A DNA stretch of 64,000 bases from a bacterium. Its GTDB lineage: Bacteria > Pseudomonadota > Alphaproteobacteria > Caulobacterales > Caulobacteraceae. Positions 34,365 through 42,843 of this stretch are shown piece after piece (position 1 is the stretch's first letter; every line of letters begins with the position of its first letter). The stretch is from assembly GCA_030824495.1 (NCBI GenBank), contig JAVBXP010000018.1, positions 62,001 to 126,000 of the forward strand, read 5' to 3'. A program made the position numbers and the translations under genes. The notes beneath the pieces are model-generated. The model had not been told where the DNA came from. It did no database searches and was given only the letters and a program-made list of their open reading frames with translations.

Positions 34365-36281
34365 ATGCCGCCAGTCACGCCTCTGCTCGACAAGGTCTCG
34401 TATCCCCGGGACATGCGCGGGTTCAATTCCGCTGAACTTCGCCAGCTCGCTGACGAAGTGCGCGCTGAAATGATCGACGCCGTCTCGCAGACCGGCGGCC
34501 ACTTTGGCGCGGGCTTGGGCGTGGTCGAACTGACCGTGGCGCTGCACCATGTCTATGAGACGCCTGACGACATCCTGATCTGGGATGTCGGCCACCAGGC
34601 CTATCCGCACAAGATTCTGACAGGTCGGCGCGACCGTATCCGCACCCTGCGCCAGGGTGGCGGTCTCTCGGGCTTCACCAAGCGCAGCGAGAGCGAATAC
34701 GACCCGTTCGGCGCGGCCCACGCGGCGACGTCGATTTCCGCGGCGCTCGGCTTCGCCGCCGCGCGCGACGCGCACGGCAAGCACAACAGCGTCGTCGCGG
34801 TGATCGGCGACGGCTCGATGAGCGCCGGCATGGCCTATGAGGCCATGAACAACGCCTGCGAGACGACGGGCCAGCTTACCGTCATCCTCAACGACAACGA
34901 CATGTCGATCGCCCCGCCGGTCGGCGGGATGAGCGCCTATATGGCCCGGCTGGTGTCCGGCGGCGGTTATCAGTCGCTGCGCAAGGTCGGCAAGTCGGTC
35001 GCCAAGGTGTTGCCCAAGCCGCTGCAGGAAGCCGCTCGCAAGGCCGAGGAATACGCCCGCGGCATGGTCACCGGCGGTACGCTGTTCGAGGAGCTGGGCT
35101 TCTACTATGTCGGCCCTATCGATGGTCATGACCTCGACGCCCTGGTTCCGATCCTGAAAAATGTGCGTGAGATCAAGGACAAGCCGGTCCTGGTCCACGT
35201 GGTGACGCAGAAGGGCAAGGGCTACGCGCCGGCCGAGAGCGCCGCCGACAAGTTGCACGCCGTGGCCAAGTTCGACGTCGTCACCGGCCAGCAGGCCAAG
35301 AGCCAGCCGGCCGCGCCGCAGTACACCAAGGTCTTCGCCCAGGAACTGATCAAGCAGGCCGAGCGCGACGACAAGATCATCGCCGTGACCGCCGCCATGC
35401 CATCCGGCACCGGCCTGGACCTGTTCGCCCAACGCTTCCCGCAGCGGACGTTCGACGTCGGCATCGCCGAGCAGCACGCCGTGACCTTCGCGGCCGGCCT
35501 CGCCGCCGACGGCATGAAGCCGTTCTGCGCGATCTATTCGACCTTCCTCCAGCGCGGTTATGACCAGGTCGTCCACGATGTGGCGATCCAGGGCCTGCCT
35601 GTGCGCTTCGCGATGGACCGCGCCGGTCTGGTTGGCGCCGATGGTGCGACCCACGCCGGCTCCTTCGACATCGGCTTCATGGGGGCTCTGCCCGGCATGG
35701 TTCTGATGGCCGCCGCCGACGAGGCGGACCTGGCGCGCATGGTCGCGACCGCTGTGGCCATCGACGACCGCCCCTCGGCTTTCCGCTATCCGCGCGGCGA
35801 GGGCGTTGGCGTCGCCATCCCTGAGATCGCCGAGCCTTTGGAGATCGGCAAGGGCCGCATCGTCCGCGAAGGCACAGCAGTGGCCATCCTGTCGTTCGGC
35901 ACCCGCCTGGCGGAGTGCCTGAAGGCGGCCGATCTGCTGGCCGCGCGGGGCCTGTCGGCCACCGTCGCCGATGCTCGCTTCGCCAAGCCGCTCGATATCG
36001 ACATGCTGCTGCGCCTGGCTCGAGACCATGAGGCGCTGATCACGGTGGAAGAGGGCGCCATGGGCGGTTTCGGCGCCTTCGTGCTGCAGGCCCTGGCCCA
36101 GCACGGCGCGCTTGATCGTGGTCTGAAGGTTCGCACGCTGAACCTGCCCGACATCTTCCAGGACCACGACAAGCCCGAGATCATGTACGCCGACGCCGGC
36201 CTCGACGCCGAAGGCATCGTGCACGGCGCCTTGTCGGCCCTGGGCGTCGACAACCACTCGATGGCCGGCCGCCGCGCCTGA
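34365..36281 (+). CDS. dxs: 1-Deoxy-D-xylulose-5-phosphate synthase
   Basis: 638 residues, the full length for DXS. The thiamine diphosphate site is in [14 protein letters not shown] and [19 protein letters not shown] with the ND metal residues. Further on are [35 protein letters not shown] with the catalytic glutamate, and [18 protein letters not shown]. It condenses pyruvate and glyceraldehyde 3-phosphate, committing carbon to the MEP pathway. It lies in one operon with ispA, 27 bases away. Confidence 0.97.
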   Translation: MPPVTPLLDKVSYPRDMRGFNSAELRQLADEVRAEMIDAVSQTGGHFGAGLGVVELTVALHHVYETPDDILIWDVGHQAYPHKILTGRRDRIRTLRQGGGLSGFTKRSESEYDPFGAAHAATSISAALGFAAARDAHGKHNSVVAVIGDGSMSAGMAYEAMNNACETTGQLTVILNDNDMSIAPPVGGMSAYMARLVSGGGYQSLRKVGKSVAKVLPKPLQEAARKAEEYARGMVTGGTLFEELGFYYVGPIDGHDLDALVPILKNVREIKDKPVLVHVVTQKGKGYAPAESAADKLHAVAKFDVVTGQQAKSQPAAPQYTKVFAQELIKQAERDDKIIAVTAAMPSGTGLDLFAQRFPQRTFDVGIAEQHAVTFAAGLAADGMKPFCAIYSTFLQRGYDQVVHDVAIQGLPVRFAMDRAGLVGADGATHAGSFDIGFMGALPGMVLMAAADEADLARMVATAVAIDDRPSAFRYPRGEGVGVAIPEIAEPLEIGKGRIVREGTAVAILSFGTRLAECLKAADLLAARGLSATVADARFAKPLDIDMLLRLARDHEALITVEEGAMGGFGAFVLQALAQHGALDRGLKVRTLNLPDIFQDHDKPEIMYADAGLDAEGIVHGALSALGVDNHSMAGRRA

Positions 36282-36299
36282 GGGCGCGTTTCGGCTGGG

Positions 36300-36800
36300 C
36301 TATTTGCAGGCGCCGAGGAACTTTCGGACCATCGATTTTGGCGCGGGCGGGGGTTGGACGCTCTCGCCGGCCGCCGTCAGTGTGACAATACCTGTCTTGC
36401 GGAAAGCCGTCGCCAGGGGCGCGGCGGTGGAGAATTCGGCGATCGCCAAGGAGCCGCCGGTCGCCTCATCGACATGGACCTGTCCGCGCAAGGTCGCGTT
36501 GGCGCCTTCCGAGTTGAGCGCAACGCTCATCGGCCACGGACCCCGCACGCCCGACTTGTCTACCCACGCGCCGCCGGCGTCCATTTTCACGCCGATCTCT
36601 CGCGCCAACTGGGCGAACACCTTCACTTGGCCTGAGCCGCGAACGCAGGCGAAGGCGATAGGCTGGGCGTCGGTGTCGGGGATCGCGTAGCGCAGGGCCG
36701 CATCAGCGTCCTTGGGCGTCTCGACCGACCAGACCAGGGTCTCCTGAGCGGCGGCCGAGGTGGCGAAAAGGGCGAGGGCGGCGACGACGGCGAACTTCAT
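36300..36800 (-). CDS. Secreted protein, paralog of the neighbouring lipoprotein
   Basis: 166 residues with a signal peptide MKFAVVAALALFATSAAAQ ending in AxA. The mature part reads AALRYAIPDTDAQPIAFACVRGSGQVKVFAQL, which matches in pattern the next gene's LAYGQPDSDNVVLMMTCQPRSGQVLVSL. The sequence ends in a short helix KSMVRKFLGACK with a cysteine near the end, as the neighbour does. Two conserved cysteines suggest a disulfide in the periplasm. No family is recognised. It ends 18 bases from the convergent dxs gene. Confidence 0.75.
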   Translation of the reverse strand: MKFAVVAALALFATSAAAQETLVWSVETPKDADAALRYAIPDTDAQPIAFACVRGSGQVKVFAQLAREIGVKMDAGGAWVDKSGVRGPWPMSVALNSEGANATLRGQVHVDEATGGSLAIAEFSTAAPLATAFRKTGIVTLTAAGESVQPPPAPKSMVRKFLGACK

Positions 36801-36832
36801 GCCGTCAAGCTAGCATCACCTTTCCGGCGGCT

Positions 36833-37306
36833 CTAGGCGGCGCGGCACTCAGCGAAGAAGTCGGCGACCGTCGCGCGTTCGGCCTGGCGCACGGGCATGC
36901 GCGCGGCGCGGCCGTTCTTCATCACCGCGATGTCGCCGGTGCGCGCGAAGCTTTGTAGGGCCGCATCGGTAGCCGGCGCCATGGCCTCAACCAGCGAGGC
37001 GCCTTCTGTCATGGCCGGCGCCGCTGCGCCGGGAAGGCGGCTGGAATGGCCCTTGGAGGCGATCTCAATCGCTTCCACGCCCACGGTGTCGGGGGCGGTC
37101 AGGGAGACCAGCACCTGACCCGACCTGGGCTGGCAGGTCATCATCAGCACGACGTTGTCGCTGTCTGGCTGGCCATAGGCGAGTTTTGCGCCCTCACCCT
37201 CGGCGTGGTGCAGCGACCAGCCAAGGTCGACCGCTCCATAGCCCCCGTGGGTGCAGGCGGTCAGTAGGCAAGAAAGTCCCAGTCCGATGATCCCGCGACG
37301 ACGCAT
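36833..37306 (-). CDS. Lipoprotein of unknown function, paralog of its neighbour
   Basis: 157 residues from ATG at 37306. IIGLGLSCLLTACTHGG provides a lipobox (LTAC), so the mature protein should be lipid-anchored. The body shares layout with the neighbouring secreted protein: a PDSDN...TCQPRSGQV block, a central SLV/LVE region, and an ending VADFFAECRAA with one cysteine. This points to a tandem duplication followed by divergence. It lies between flgH and the paralog, on the same strand; no evidence ties it to flagella. A larger in-frame reading upstream is not native. Confidence 0.75.
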   Translation of the reverse strand: MRRRGIIGLGLSCLLTACTHGGYGAVDLGWSLHHAEGEGAKLAYGQPDSDNVVLMMTCQPRSGQVLVSLTAPDTVGVEAIEIASKGHSSRLPGAAAPAMTEGASLVEAMAPATDAALQSFARTGDIAVMKNGRAARMPVRQAERATVADFFAECRAA

Positions 37307-37364
37307 GACGACGCTCCTTCCGAATGGAGAACCCCCGCGCGCGCCAAATGATCCAACTTCGCCG

Positions 37365-38096
37365 TCAGAACGGCTGGAAGCGCTCCACCAGCGACTGGCC
37401 GGCGGGGGTCTTTTGGACGCGGCTGATATCGCCCCGGCCGCCATAGCTGATGCGAGCTTCGGCGATCTGGGTGTGCCTGATGGTGTTGGCCGAGGAGATG
37501 TCTTCCGGGCGCACGATGCCGGCTACGGTCAGTTGGCGCAGTTCGGCGTTCGTGCGGACTTCCTGGGTGCCCTGGATCACCATGTTGCCGTTCGGCAGGA
37601 CGTTGGTGACGACCGCGGCGATGGTCAGTGAGATCCGTTCCGAGCGCGTGACGGCGCCAGAGCCTTGGTTGTTCGACTGCGAGTTGGTGTTGATCGCGTT
37701 CGAAGGATCGAAGGCCCCGGGGAAGAACCGGCCCAGGCTGGTCTCCAGACCCAAGAAGTTATCGACGCCCGCGCTCATCCCCGCCGTGCGGCTGCTGCTC
37801 GAGGCGTTGGAGGTCTGGGCGCTGTCGTTGATGTCGATCTGGACCGTCAGGATGTCGCCGACGCGATTGGCGCGCTGGTCGATGAAGAAGGCGCGGGCGC
37901 CGGTGCGCCACAGCGAGTTGGCCGACGCCGCCTGGGGCATCGGTTCGCGGGCCGATACGAAGGTCGGCTGGTCGCGCGCGACCAAGGTGGCGGGATAGCC
38001 TACCGGTGCAAGCGTGGGGCCCACCACCGCCTCGGTGACGGTGGAACAGGCGGCCAGCGGGGCCAGGGCGAGAAGAGCGAGGATCGTAAGACGCAT
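37365..38096 (-). CDS. flgH: Flagellar L-ring protein FlgH
   Basis: 243 residues. LLALAPLAACSTV carries the lipobox of FlgH, which forms the outer-membrane ring of the flagellar basal body. The family blocks SLWRTGARAFFIDQRANRVGDILTVQI, the Ser/Asn-rich linker, and ISLTIAAVVTNVLPNGNMVIQGTQEVRTNAELRQLTVAGIVRPEDI are all present. It is the last gene of flgF-flgG-flgA-flgH, 12 bases after flgA. Confidence 0.97.
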   Translation of the reverse strand: MRLTILALLALAPLAACSTVTEAVVGPTLAPVGYPATLVARDQPTFVSAREPMPQAASANSLWRTGARAFFIDQRANRVGDILTVQIDINDSAQTSNASSSSRTAGMSAGVDNFLGLETSLGRFFPGAFDPSNAINTNSQSNNQGSGAVTRSERISLTIAAVVTNVLPNGNMVIQGTQEVRTNAELRQLTVAGIVRPEDISSANTIRHTQIAEARISYGGRGDISRVQKTPAGQSLVERFQPF

Positions 38097-38108
38097 GGGA
38101 CTGGCTCT

Positions 38109-38855
38109 CTAACGAAGCGCGAGTTGGGTGCGGCGCGCGGCGCGGAATTGTTCGGCCGCGGGGCCGACTACGGCCTCACCGGGGCCGCTGGCGACGGCCT
38201 GAATGATCTTTTTGGAGGTGGTGTTCTGGACGCTGAGCGTCTCGCCCAGGCCCGCGGCGGCCATCGCCTTGCCCTGGAGCGACAGCGAGATCCCGCCGTC
38301 CTGGTAGTTCACGACGATCAGTTCGCCAGCCTTGATGACCTGCGGGGCCGACACATCGCGAGCTGAGACCGCGGCGCCGGCGCGCAGCGGACGGCGGGCG
38401 GCCAGGCCGATGACGACATCGGCGTCTCCGGGCGCGTCGCTGGGCGCGACGGCGGCCTTGCCCCAGACCAGGTCCTGCGGCTGGACGATCTCGCCGGCCG
38501 AGAGGCTGCGGGCATAGGTGAGGACTTCGACATTGCCGCGCGAGGTGACTGCGCTTCCGCCGCCTGCGCCCTCGGCGCCCGAGCGCACGACGATGCGACG
38601 CAGGCCCTCGGCGTTGGGCCAGTCCAGGCCCGCGCGGCGGGCCAGGGCCTGCACGGCGGCGGCGTCGAGCACGGTGGAGACGCCCGGCTTGGCGGCGACC
38701 ACGACCTTGCCGGCGGCGCCTGCGCCATCGAACAGATCCGACAGGGTGACGATCCCGTCGGCGTCGAGCGTCTGGGCCTTCAGCGTCACGGCCTGCCCGG
38801 CCAGGGCGGGGCTGGCGATGAGGAAGGCGGCGGCGGCGATCAGGAGGCGCTTCAT
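38109..38855 (-). CDS. flgA: Flagellar P-ring assembly chaperone FlgA
   Basis: 248 residues with a clear signal peptide ending in SPALA. The C-terminal SAF domain reads VIGLAARRPLRAGAAVSARDVSAPQVIKAGELIVVNYQDGGISLSLQGKAMAAAGLGE, which is the conserved FlgA core. In the periplasm it helps polymerise FlgI around the rod. It lies two bases from flgG in the same operon. FlgI itself is not in this window. Confidence 0.94.
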   Translation of the reverse strand: MKRLLIAAAAFLIASPALAGQAVTLKAQTLDADGIVTLSDLFDGAGAAGKVVVAAKPGVSTVLDAAAVQALARRAGLDWPNAEGLRRIVVRSGAEGAGGGSAVTSRGNVEVLTYARSLSAGEIVQPQDLVWGKAAVAPSDAPGDADVVIGLAARRPLRAGAAVSARDVSAPQVIKAGELIVVNYQDGGISLSLQGKAMAAAGLGETLSVQNTTSKKIIQAVASGPGEAVVGPAAEQFRAARRTQLALR

Positions 38856-38857
38856 GA

Positions 38858-39646
38858 CTAGGACCGGATGTTGCTGGCGGTGCGCAGCATTTCGTCGGCC
38901 GAGGTGATCACCTTCGAGTTCATCTCGTAGGCGCGCTGCGCGACGATCAGGGCGGTGATCTCGGTCACGGCGTCAACGTTCGAGGCTTCCGTATAGCCTT
39001 GATTGATGCCGCCAATTCCTTCGGTGCCCGGCGTGCCGACGGTGGGCGCGCCCGAGGCGGCGCTTTCCAGCAGCAGGTTGTCGCCGATAGCGTCCAGGCC
39101 GCCCTCGTTGATGAAGGTGGCCAGTTCGATGTTGCCGATCACCTCCGGGGTGGTCTGGCCGGAACGCACGGCCTGGACCTGCCCGCTCTTGGAGATCGAG
39201 ATGTCCGTGGCGTCTTCAGGAATGGTGATGGCCGGCTGGACCAGGTAGCCGTCTTCGGTGACCAGCTGGCCCTGGTCGTTGGGCGAGAAGTTGCCGGCCC
39301 GGGTGTAGGCGGTCTCGCCGGTCGGCATCAGCACCTGGAAGTAACCCCGGCCCGAGATCGCCATGTCGAGCTTGTTGCCCGTGGAGTTCATCGTGCCTTG
39401 CTGGGTGATCCGGTAGACCGAACCGGCCTTCACCCCGCCGCCGACCTGGACGCCGGTCGGGACCACGGTGCCCTGGTCGGACGACTGCGCCCCGGCCCGT
39501 TCGATGGTCTGGTAGAGCAGGTCCTGGAACTCGGCGCGCTGCTTCTTGAAGCCAACGGTGTTCATGTTGGCGATGTTGTTCGAGATGACCTCGACGTTCA
39601 GCTGTTGGGCGGCCATGCCGGTCGCCGCGGTGCGAAGCGCTTGCAT
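38858..39646 (-). CDS. flgG: Flagellar distal rod protein FlgG
   Basis: 262 residues, standard length. The rod-protein start MQALRTAATGMAAQQLNVEVISNNIANMNTVGFK is diagnostic; the middle has GRGYFQVLMPTGETAYTRAGNFSPNDQGQLV and the end has EASNVDAVTEITALIVAQRAYEMNSKVITSADEML. FlgG builds the distal rod outside the inner membrane and is exported by the flagellar type III machine. It follows flgF by 14 bases. Confidence 0.98.
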   Translation of the reverse strand: MQALRTAATGMAAQQLNVEVISNNIANMNTVGFKKQRAEFQDLLYQTIERAGAQSSDQGTVVPTGVQVGGGVKAGSVYRITQQGTMNSTGNKLDMAISGRGYFQVLMPTGETAYTRAGNFSPNDQGQLVTEDGYLVQPAITIPEDATDISISKSGQVQAVRSGQTTPEVIGNIELATFINEGGLDAIGDNLLLESAASGAPTVGTPGTEGIGGINQGYTEASNVDAVTEITALIVAQRAYEMNSKVITSADEMLRTASNIRS

Positions 39647-39660
39647 CGACTAGACTTTCC

Positions 39661-40398
39661 TTAGTTCAGCTTTCCCATCCGCTCGATCGAGCGGCGGGAC
39701 AGTTCGGCGTTGGCGTCCATCATCTTGGCCATGGACTCATAGGCGCGGGTGACCTGGATCATCCGGGTGATCTCGGAGATCGGCTTGACGTTGGAGCCTT
39801 CCAGCATGCCCTGGTGCATCACCACCTCGGGGGCGGCGACGGGCTGCTCGTTTGAGGTGTTGCGGTAGCGGTTGTCGCCGACCTTCTCGAGGACGGTCAG
39901 GTTGTCGAAGCGTGCGACGCCGACCTTGCCCAGAATTTCCTCGCCCTGGCTGACCGTGCCGTCCTGGGCGATGCTCACCGCCCCCTCCTTCGGGTCGATC
40001 ACGATCGGACCGCCGCCTTCGTCCAGCAGCGGAAGGCCATCCTGGGTGGTGATGCGTCCGGCGTCGTCCAGGCGGAAGCGACCGTCGCGGGTGTACTGCT
40101 CGCCGTCCGGTGCGCCGACCTTGAAGAAGCCATTGCCGTCGAGGCCCAGGTCGAAGGTCGCGCCGGTCGAGCGCAGCCCGCCCTGGCCAAAGTCGCGGCC
40201 GACGCTGCGGTCGATCACGAACTTCACCGGACGCGGCGCGCCGGCGGTGTGGGCCGGGGCCATCGGCTCGGTCTCGACCATCAGGCTCTCGACCTTGAAC
40301 CCGGTGGTGTCGGCGTTGGCGATGTTGTTGGCCACGATGTCGAGTTCGCGGCGCAGAGTCATCTGACGCGAGAGTCCGACGTAGAGAGCGTTGTCCAT
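39661..40398 (-). CDS. flgF: Flagellar proximal rod protein FlgF
   Basis: 245 residues. MDNALYVGLSRQMTLRRELDIVANNIANADTTGFK starts it, close to FlgG but with the FlgF-specific YVGLSRQ. The C-terminus EGSNVKPISEITRMIQVTRAYESMAKM is typical. It joins the proximal rod of the basal body. It is the first gene of the operon, behind a sigma-54-type promoter 42 bases upstream, in line with class III control of the flgF operon in Caulobacter. Confidence 0.96.
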   Translation of the reverse strand: MDNALYVGLSRQMTLRRELDIVANNIANADTTGFKVESLMVETEPMAPAHTAGAPRPVKFVIDRSVGRDFGQGGLRSTGATFDLGLDGNGFFKVGAPDGEQYTRDGRFRLDDAGRITTQDGLPLLDEGGGPIVIDPKEGAVSIAQDGTVSQGEEILGKVGVARFDNLTVLEKVGDNRYRNTSNEQPVAAPEVVMHQGMLEGSNVKPISEITRMIQVTRAYESMAKMMDANAELSRRSIERMGKLN

Positions 40399-40438
40399 GG
40401 CTAGGCTTAACCTGCGGCGAATTTGTCGCTATCAGGGA

Positions 40439-40455
40439 AGCAAGGTTCGGGCCAA
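40439..40455 (-). promoter_or_regulatory. Sigma-54 promoter of the flgF operon
   Basis: TTGGCCCGAACCTTGCT on the minus strand fits TTGGCAcgN4TTGCw at all but one base, with GG and GC ten bases apart. The expected transcript start lies near 40428, 30 bases before flgF. Sigma-54 control of this rod operon is established for C. crescentus. Confidence 0.85.
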
Positions 40456-40538
40456 CCTAAAAGATGAATAAAAACAATAAGAAATAAAGTTAACGGCGAC
40501 CGGTCGGCCAAAATTGCCCGGCACGGAAATCGCCCGCG

Positions 40539-40566
40539 TTAACACCTGTTAAAAACTGATCCTTAA
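40539..40566 (+). promoter_or_regulatory. CtrA-type box(es) upstream of fliL
   Basis: TTAACACCTGTTAA followed by AAACTGATCCTTAACCAT. Read as TTAA-N7-TAAA (40539-40553) it is one mismatch from the CtrA consensus TTAA-N7-TTAA; a further TTAACC half-site is at 40563. fliL is a class II flagellar gene under CtrA in C. crescentus. Confidence 0.6.
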
Positions 40567-40614
40567 CCATGCGCAGGCGATGAGACGGGTATAGATTCTA
40601 AGGAGCGCGCGCGC

Positions 40615-41205
40615 GTGGCCAAGGACAAGGTCAAGGAAGCCCCTGCGGGCGAACCCGCCGAAGGCGAGGAAGGCGAAGGCGCGCCCGCCAAAAAGAAGTT
40701 CACGCCGAAGATGATGATCATCGCCGGCGTCGCTGCGGTGCTGGTGCTGGGCGGGGGTGGAACCGCCGGCTTCCTGATGCTGAAGCCGAAGCCCGACGAG
40801 GCCCACGCCGGCAAGAAGCCGGACAAGAAAAAAGAGAAAGAAAAGAAGGGCGACAAGGAAGGCGCCAAGACGCTGGGCGAGGTCCGCGAAGGGCCCGACG
40901 GCATCTTGTTCTACACCATGCCGAACGTGGTCGTGAACATGCAGACCGCCGACGGCCGCGCCACCTTCCTGAAGCTGAAGTTGACCCTGGAAGTGCCGGA
41001 TCAAGCGACGGTGGATCTTCTTGAGCCGAACATGCCTAGGCTGCAGGACATGTTCCAGACCTTCCTGCGCGAACTGCGCCCCGAAGACCTGCAAGGCAGC
41101 CAGGGCTCCTACCAGCTTCGGATGGAGATCCAGCGCCGGGTCAACCTGGTGATCGCGCCTTCGAAGGTGAACGCCGTGCTCATCGAGGAGATGCTGATCA
41201 ACTAG
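40615..41205 (+). CDS. fliL: Flagellar basal-body protein FliL
   Basis: 196 residues from a GTG with AAGGAG eight bases upstream. The N-terminus is highly charged and alanine-rich, then one membrane segment MMIIAGVAAVLVLGGGGTAGFLML, then a second lysine-rich stretch (KKPDKKKEKEKKGDKEG) and the periplasmic stomatin-like domain with YTMPNVVVNMQTADGRATFLKLKLTLEV. FliL rings the stator units and supports motor torque. It is the first gene of the fliL-fliM-pflI-motE operon. Confidence 0.93.
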   Translation: MAKDKVKEAPAGEPAEGEEGEGAPAKKKFTPKMMIIAGVAAVLVLGGGGTAGFLMLKPKPDEAHAGKKPDKKKEKEKKGDKEGAKTLGEVREGPDGILFYTMPNVVVNMQTADGRATFLKLKLTLEVPDQATVDLLEPNMPRLQDMFQTFLRELRPEDLQGSQGSYQLRMEIQRRVNLVIAPSKVNAVLIEEMLIN

Positions 41206-41227
41206 GTCCCCAAAGGACCTGGCCAGC

Positions 41228-42325
41228 GTGCACCGCATGGAAGACGAACCTCAAATCATCGGCGGGATGCAGGGCGCGATGAACCCTGACGACCCATCGA
41301 CCTGGGACAACGCCGGGGCCAGCGACGGCCTGGGCGGCGGCGCCGAGCGGATCCTCAATCAGGACGAGATCGACAGCCTGCTGGGCTTCGACCTGTCGGA
41401 CGAAGAGGCCGCCGAGCGTTCGGGCATCCGGGCGATCATCAACTCCGCGCTCGTTTCCTACGAACGTCTTCCGATGCTGGAGATCGTCTTCGACCGCCTG
41501 GTGCGGTTGATGACCACCAGCTTGCGGAACTTCACGTCCGACAACGTCGAGGTCAGCCTCGACAACATTTCGTCGATCCGTTTCGGCGACTATCTGAACT
41601 CGATCCCGCTGCCGGCCATCCTCTCGGTCTTCAAGGCCGAAGAGCTTGAGAACTACGGGCTGCTGACGGTCGATTCGAACCTGATCTATTCGATCGTCGA
41701 TGTCCTGCTGGGCGGCCGTCGCGGCACTGCGGCCATGCGTATCGAAGGTCGGCCCTACACCACCATCGAACGGGTGCTGGTCCAGCGGATGGTCGAGGTG
41801 GTGCTGGCCGACGCCCGCGCGGCCTTCGAACCGCTGACGCCGGTGACCTTCACGCTCGACCGGCTGGAGACCAATCCGCGTTTCGCCGCCATCGCCCGCC
41901 CCGCCAACGCCGCGATCCTGGTGAAGCTGCGGATCGATATGGAAGACCGCGGTGGGCGCATCGAACTGCTGCTGCCCTACGCCACGCTCGAACCCATCCG
42001 CAAGATGCTGCTGCAGCAGTTCATGGGCGAGAAGTTCGGCCGCGACAACATCTGGGAAGGCCACTTGGCGACCGAGCTCTGGACCACCCAGATGGAGGTT
42101 CGCGCCGTCTTGGACGAGCAGCAGATGAGCCTGCGCGAAGTGCTCGACTTCAAGGTCGGCGACACCATCATGCTGAACGCCACGCCCGACAGCCAGGTCG
42201 AGTTGCGCGCAGGATCGATCCCGCTCACGCGCGGCCGCATGGGCCGCCGCAATCACCACATCGCCGTGCGCGTCGACGGTCCGCTGTCGCCGCACGCGAA
42301 GAAGGCGATCTCGAGGGTCAAATGA
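41228..42325 (+). CDS. fliM: Flagellar motor switch protein FliM
   Basis: 365 residues from a GTG (AAAGGA eight bases before); an ATG three codons on is the alternative. The short CheY-binding segment ILNQDEIDSLLGF lies near residues 38-50, later than usual because of an N-terminal extension. The CheC-like middle domain contains SVFKAEELENYGLLTVDSNLIYSIVDVLLGG, and the SpoA domain ends it (DFKVGDTIMLNATPDSQVELRAGSIPL). It forms the C-ring that reads CheY-P. Confidence 0.96.
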   Translation: MHRMEDEPQIIGGMQGAMNPDDPSTWDNAGASDGLGGGAERILNQDEIDSLLGFDLSDEEAAERSGIRAIINSALVSYERLPMLEIVFDRLVRLMTTSLRNFTSDNVEVSLDNISSIRFGDYLNSIPLPAILSVFKAEELENYGLLTVDSNLIYSIVDVLLGGRRGTAAMRIEGRPYTTIERVLVQRMVEVVLADARAAFEPLTPVTFTLDRLETNPRFAAIARPANAAILVKLRIDMEDRGGRIELLLPYATLEPIRKMLLQQFMGEKFGRDNIWEGHLATELWTTQMEVRAVLDEQQMSLREVLDFKVGDTIMLNATPDSQVELRAGSIPLTRGRMGRRNHHIAVRVDGPLSPHAKKAISRVK

Positions 42326-42843
42326 GCATCGTCGCCATCGGCATGAACCTGATGTTGGCCGGCCTGCTGGTCGTGGCCCTGCTGATGGGCTACCGGCTCA
42401 ACGCTCGGCTCAAGGCGCTGCGCGAGAGCCACGAGGGCTTCGCCAAGGCGGTCGCAGATCTGGACGCCGCCGCCGCCCGCGCCGAACAGGGGCTCGCTGA
42501 TCTGCGCGCGGCGACCGACGAGGCGCACGACGCCCTGGCTGACCGCATCGAGAAGGCCCGCGCCCTGACCGCCAAGCTCGACCGTCAAATTCAATCGTCT
42601 CCGCAAGCTTCCACGCAAGCCCCAAGGGCTCGCCGCGAGGAGCCGGCCGAGGACGACGACGTCGAGCGCGTCACCCATCGCCTCGGCGCCTTGCTGTCGG
42701 GCGCCCGCGATCCTCGCCCGGAGCGCGCCCCGCCGCGCGCCTCGCGTGAAGCGCCGCCGGCCCGTCCCGCTGTCAATTTCGACGACGACCTTTTCGAACA
42801 ACCCGCTGAGCGCCAGACGCCGCGCGCCGGAACCCGCCGATGA
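42322..42843 (+). CDS. PflI-like flagellar positioning protein (DUF6468)
   Basis: 173 residues. One N-terminal membrane segment (LMLAGLLVVALLMGYRL) is followed by a coiled-coil-like helix (KALRESHEGFAKAVADLDAAAARAEQGLADL) and a tail rich in proline, arginine and acid residues (about 95-173). C. crescentus PflI is a bitopic, proline-rich protein encoded next to fliM that keeps the flagellum at the pole; the layout and place here agree. The gene overlaps fliM and motE by four bases each side (ATGA), so all are coupled. Orthology is inferred, not proven. Confidence 0.7.
   Translation: MSIVAIGMNLMLAGLLVVALLMGYRLNARLKALRESHEGFAKAVADLDAAAARAEQGLADLRAATDEAHDALADRIEKARALTAKLDRQIQSSPQASTQAPRARREEPAEDDDVERVTHRLGALLSGARDPRPERAPPRASREAPPARPAVNFDDDLFEQPAERQTPRAGTRR

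Noticed and set aside
34359..36257. Open frame of 632 codons antisense to dxs
   Set aside because: dxs is unmistakable on the plus strand and the antisense text (runs of HADRRGD-like residues) is typical shadow coding.
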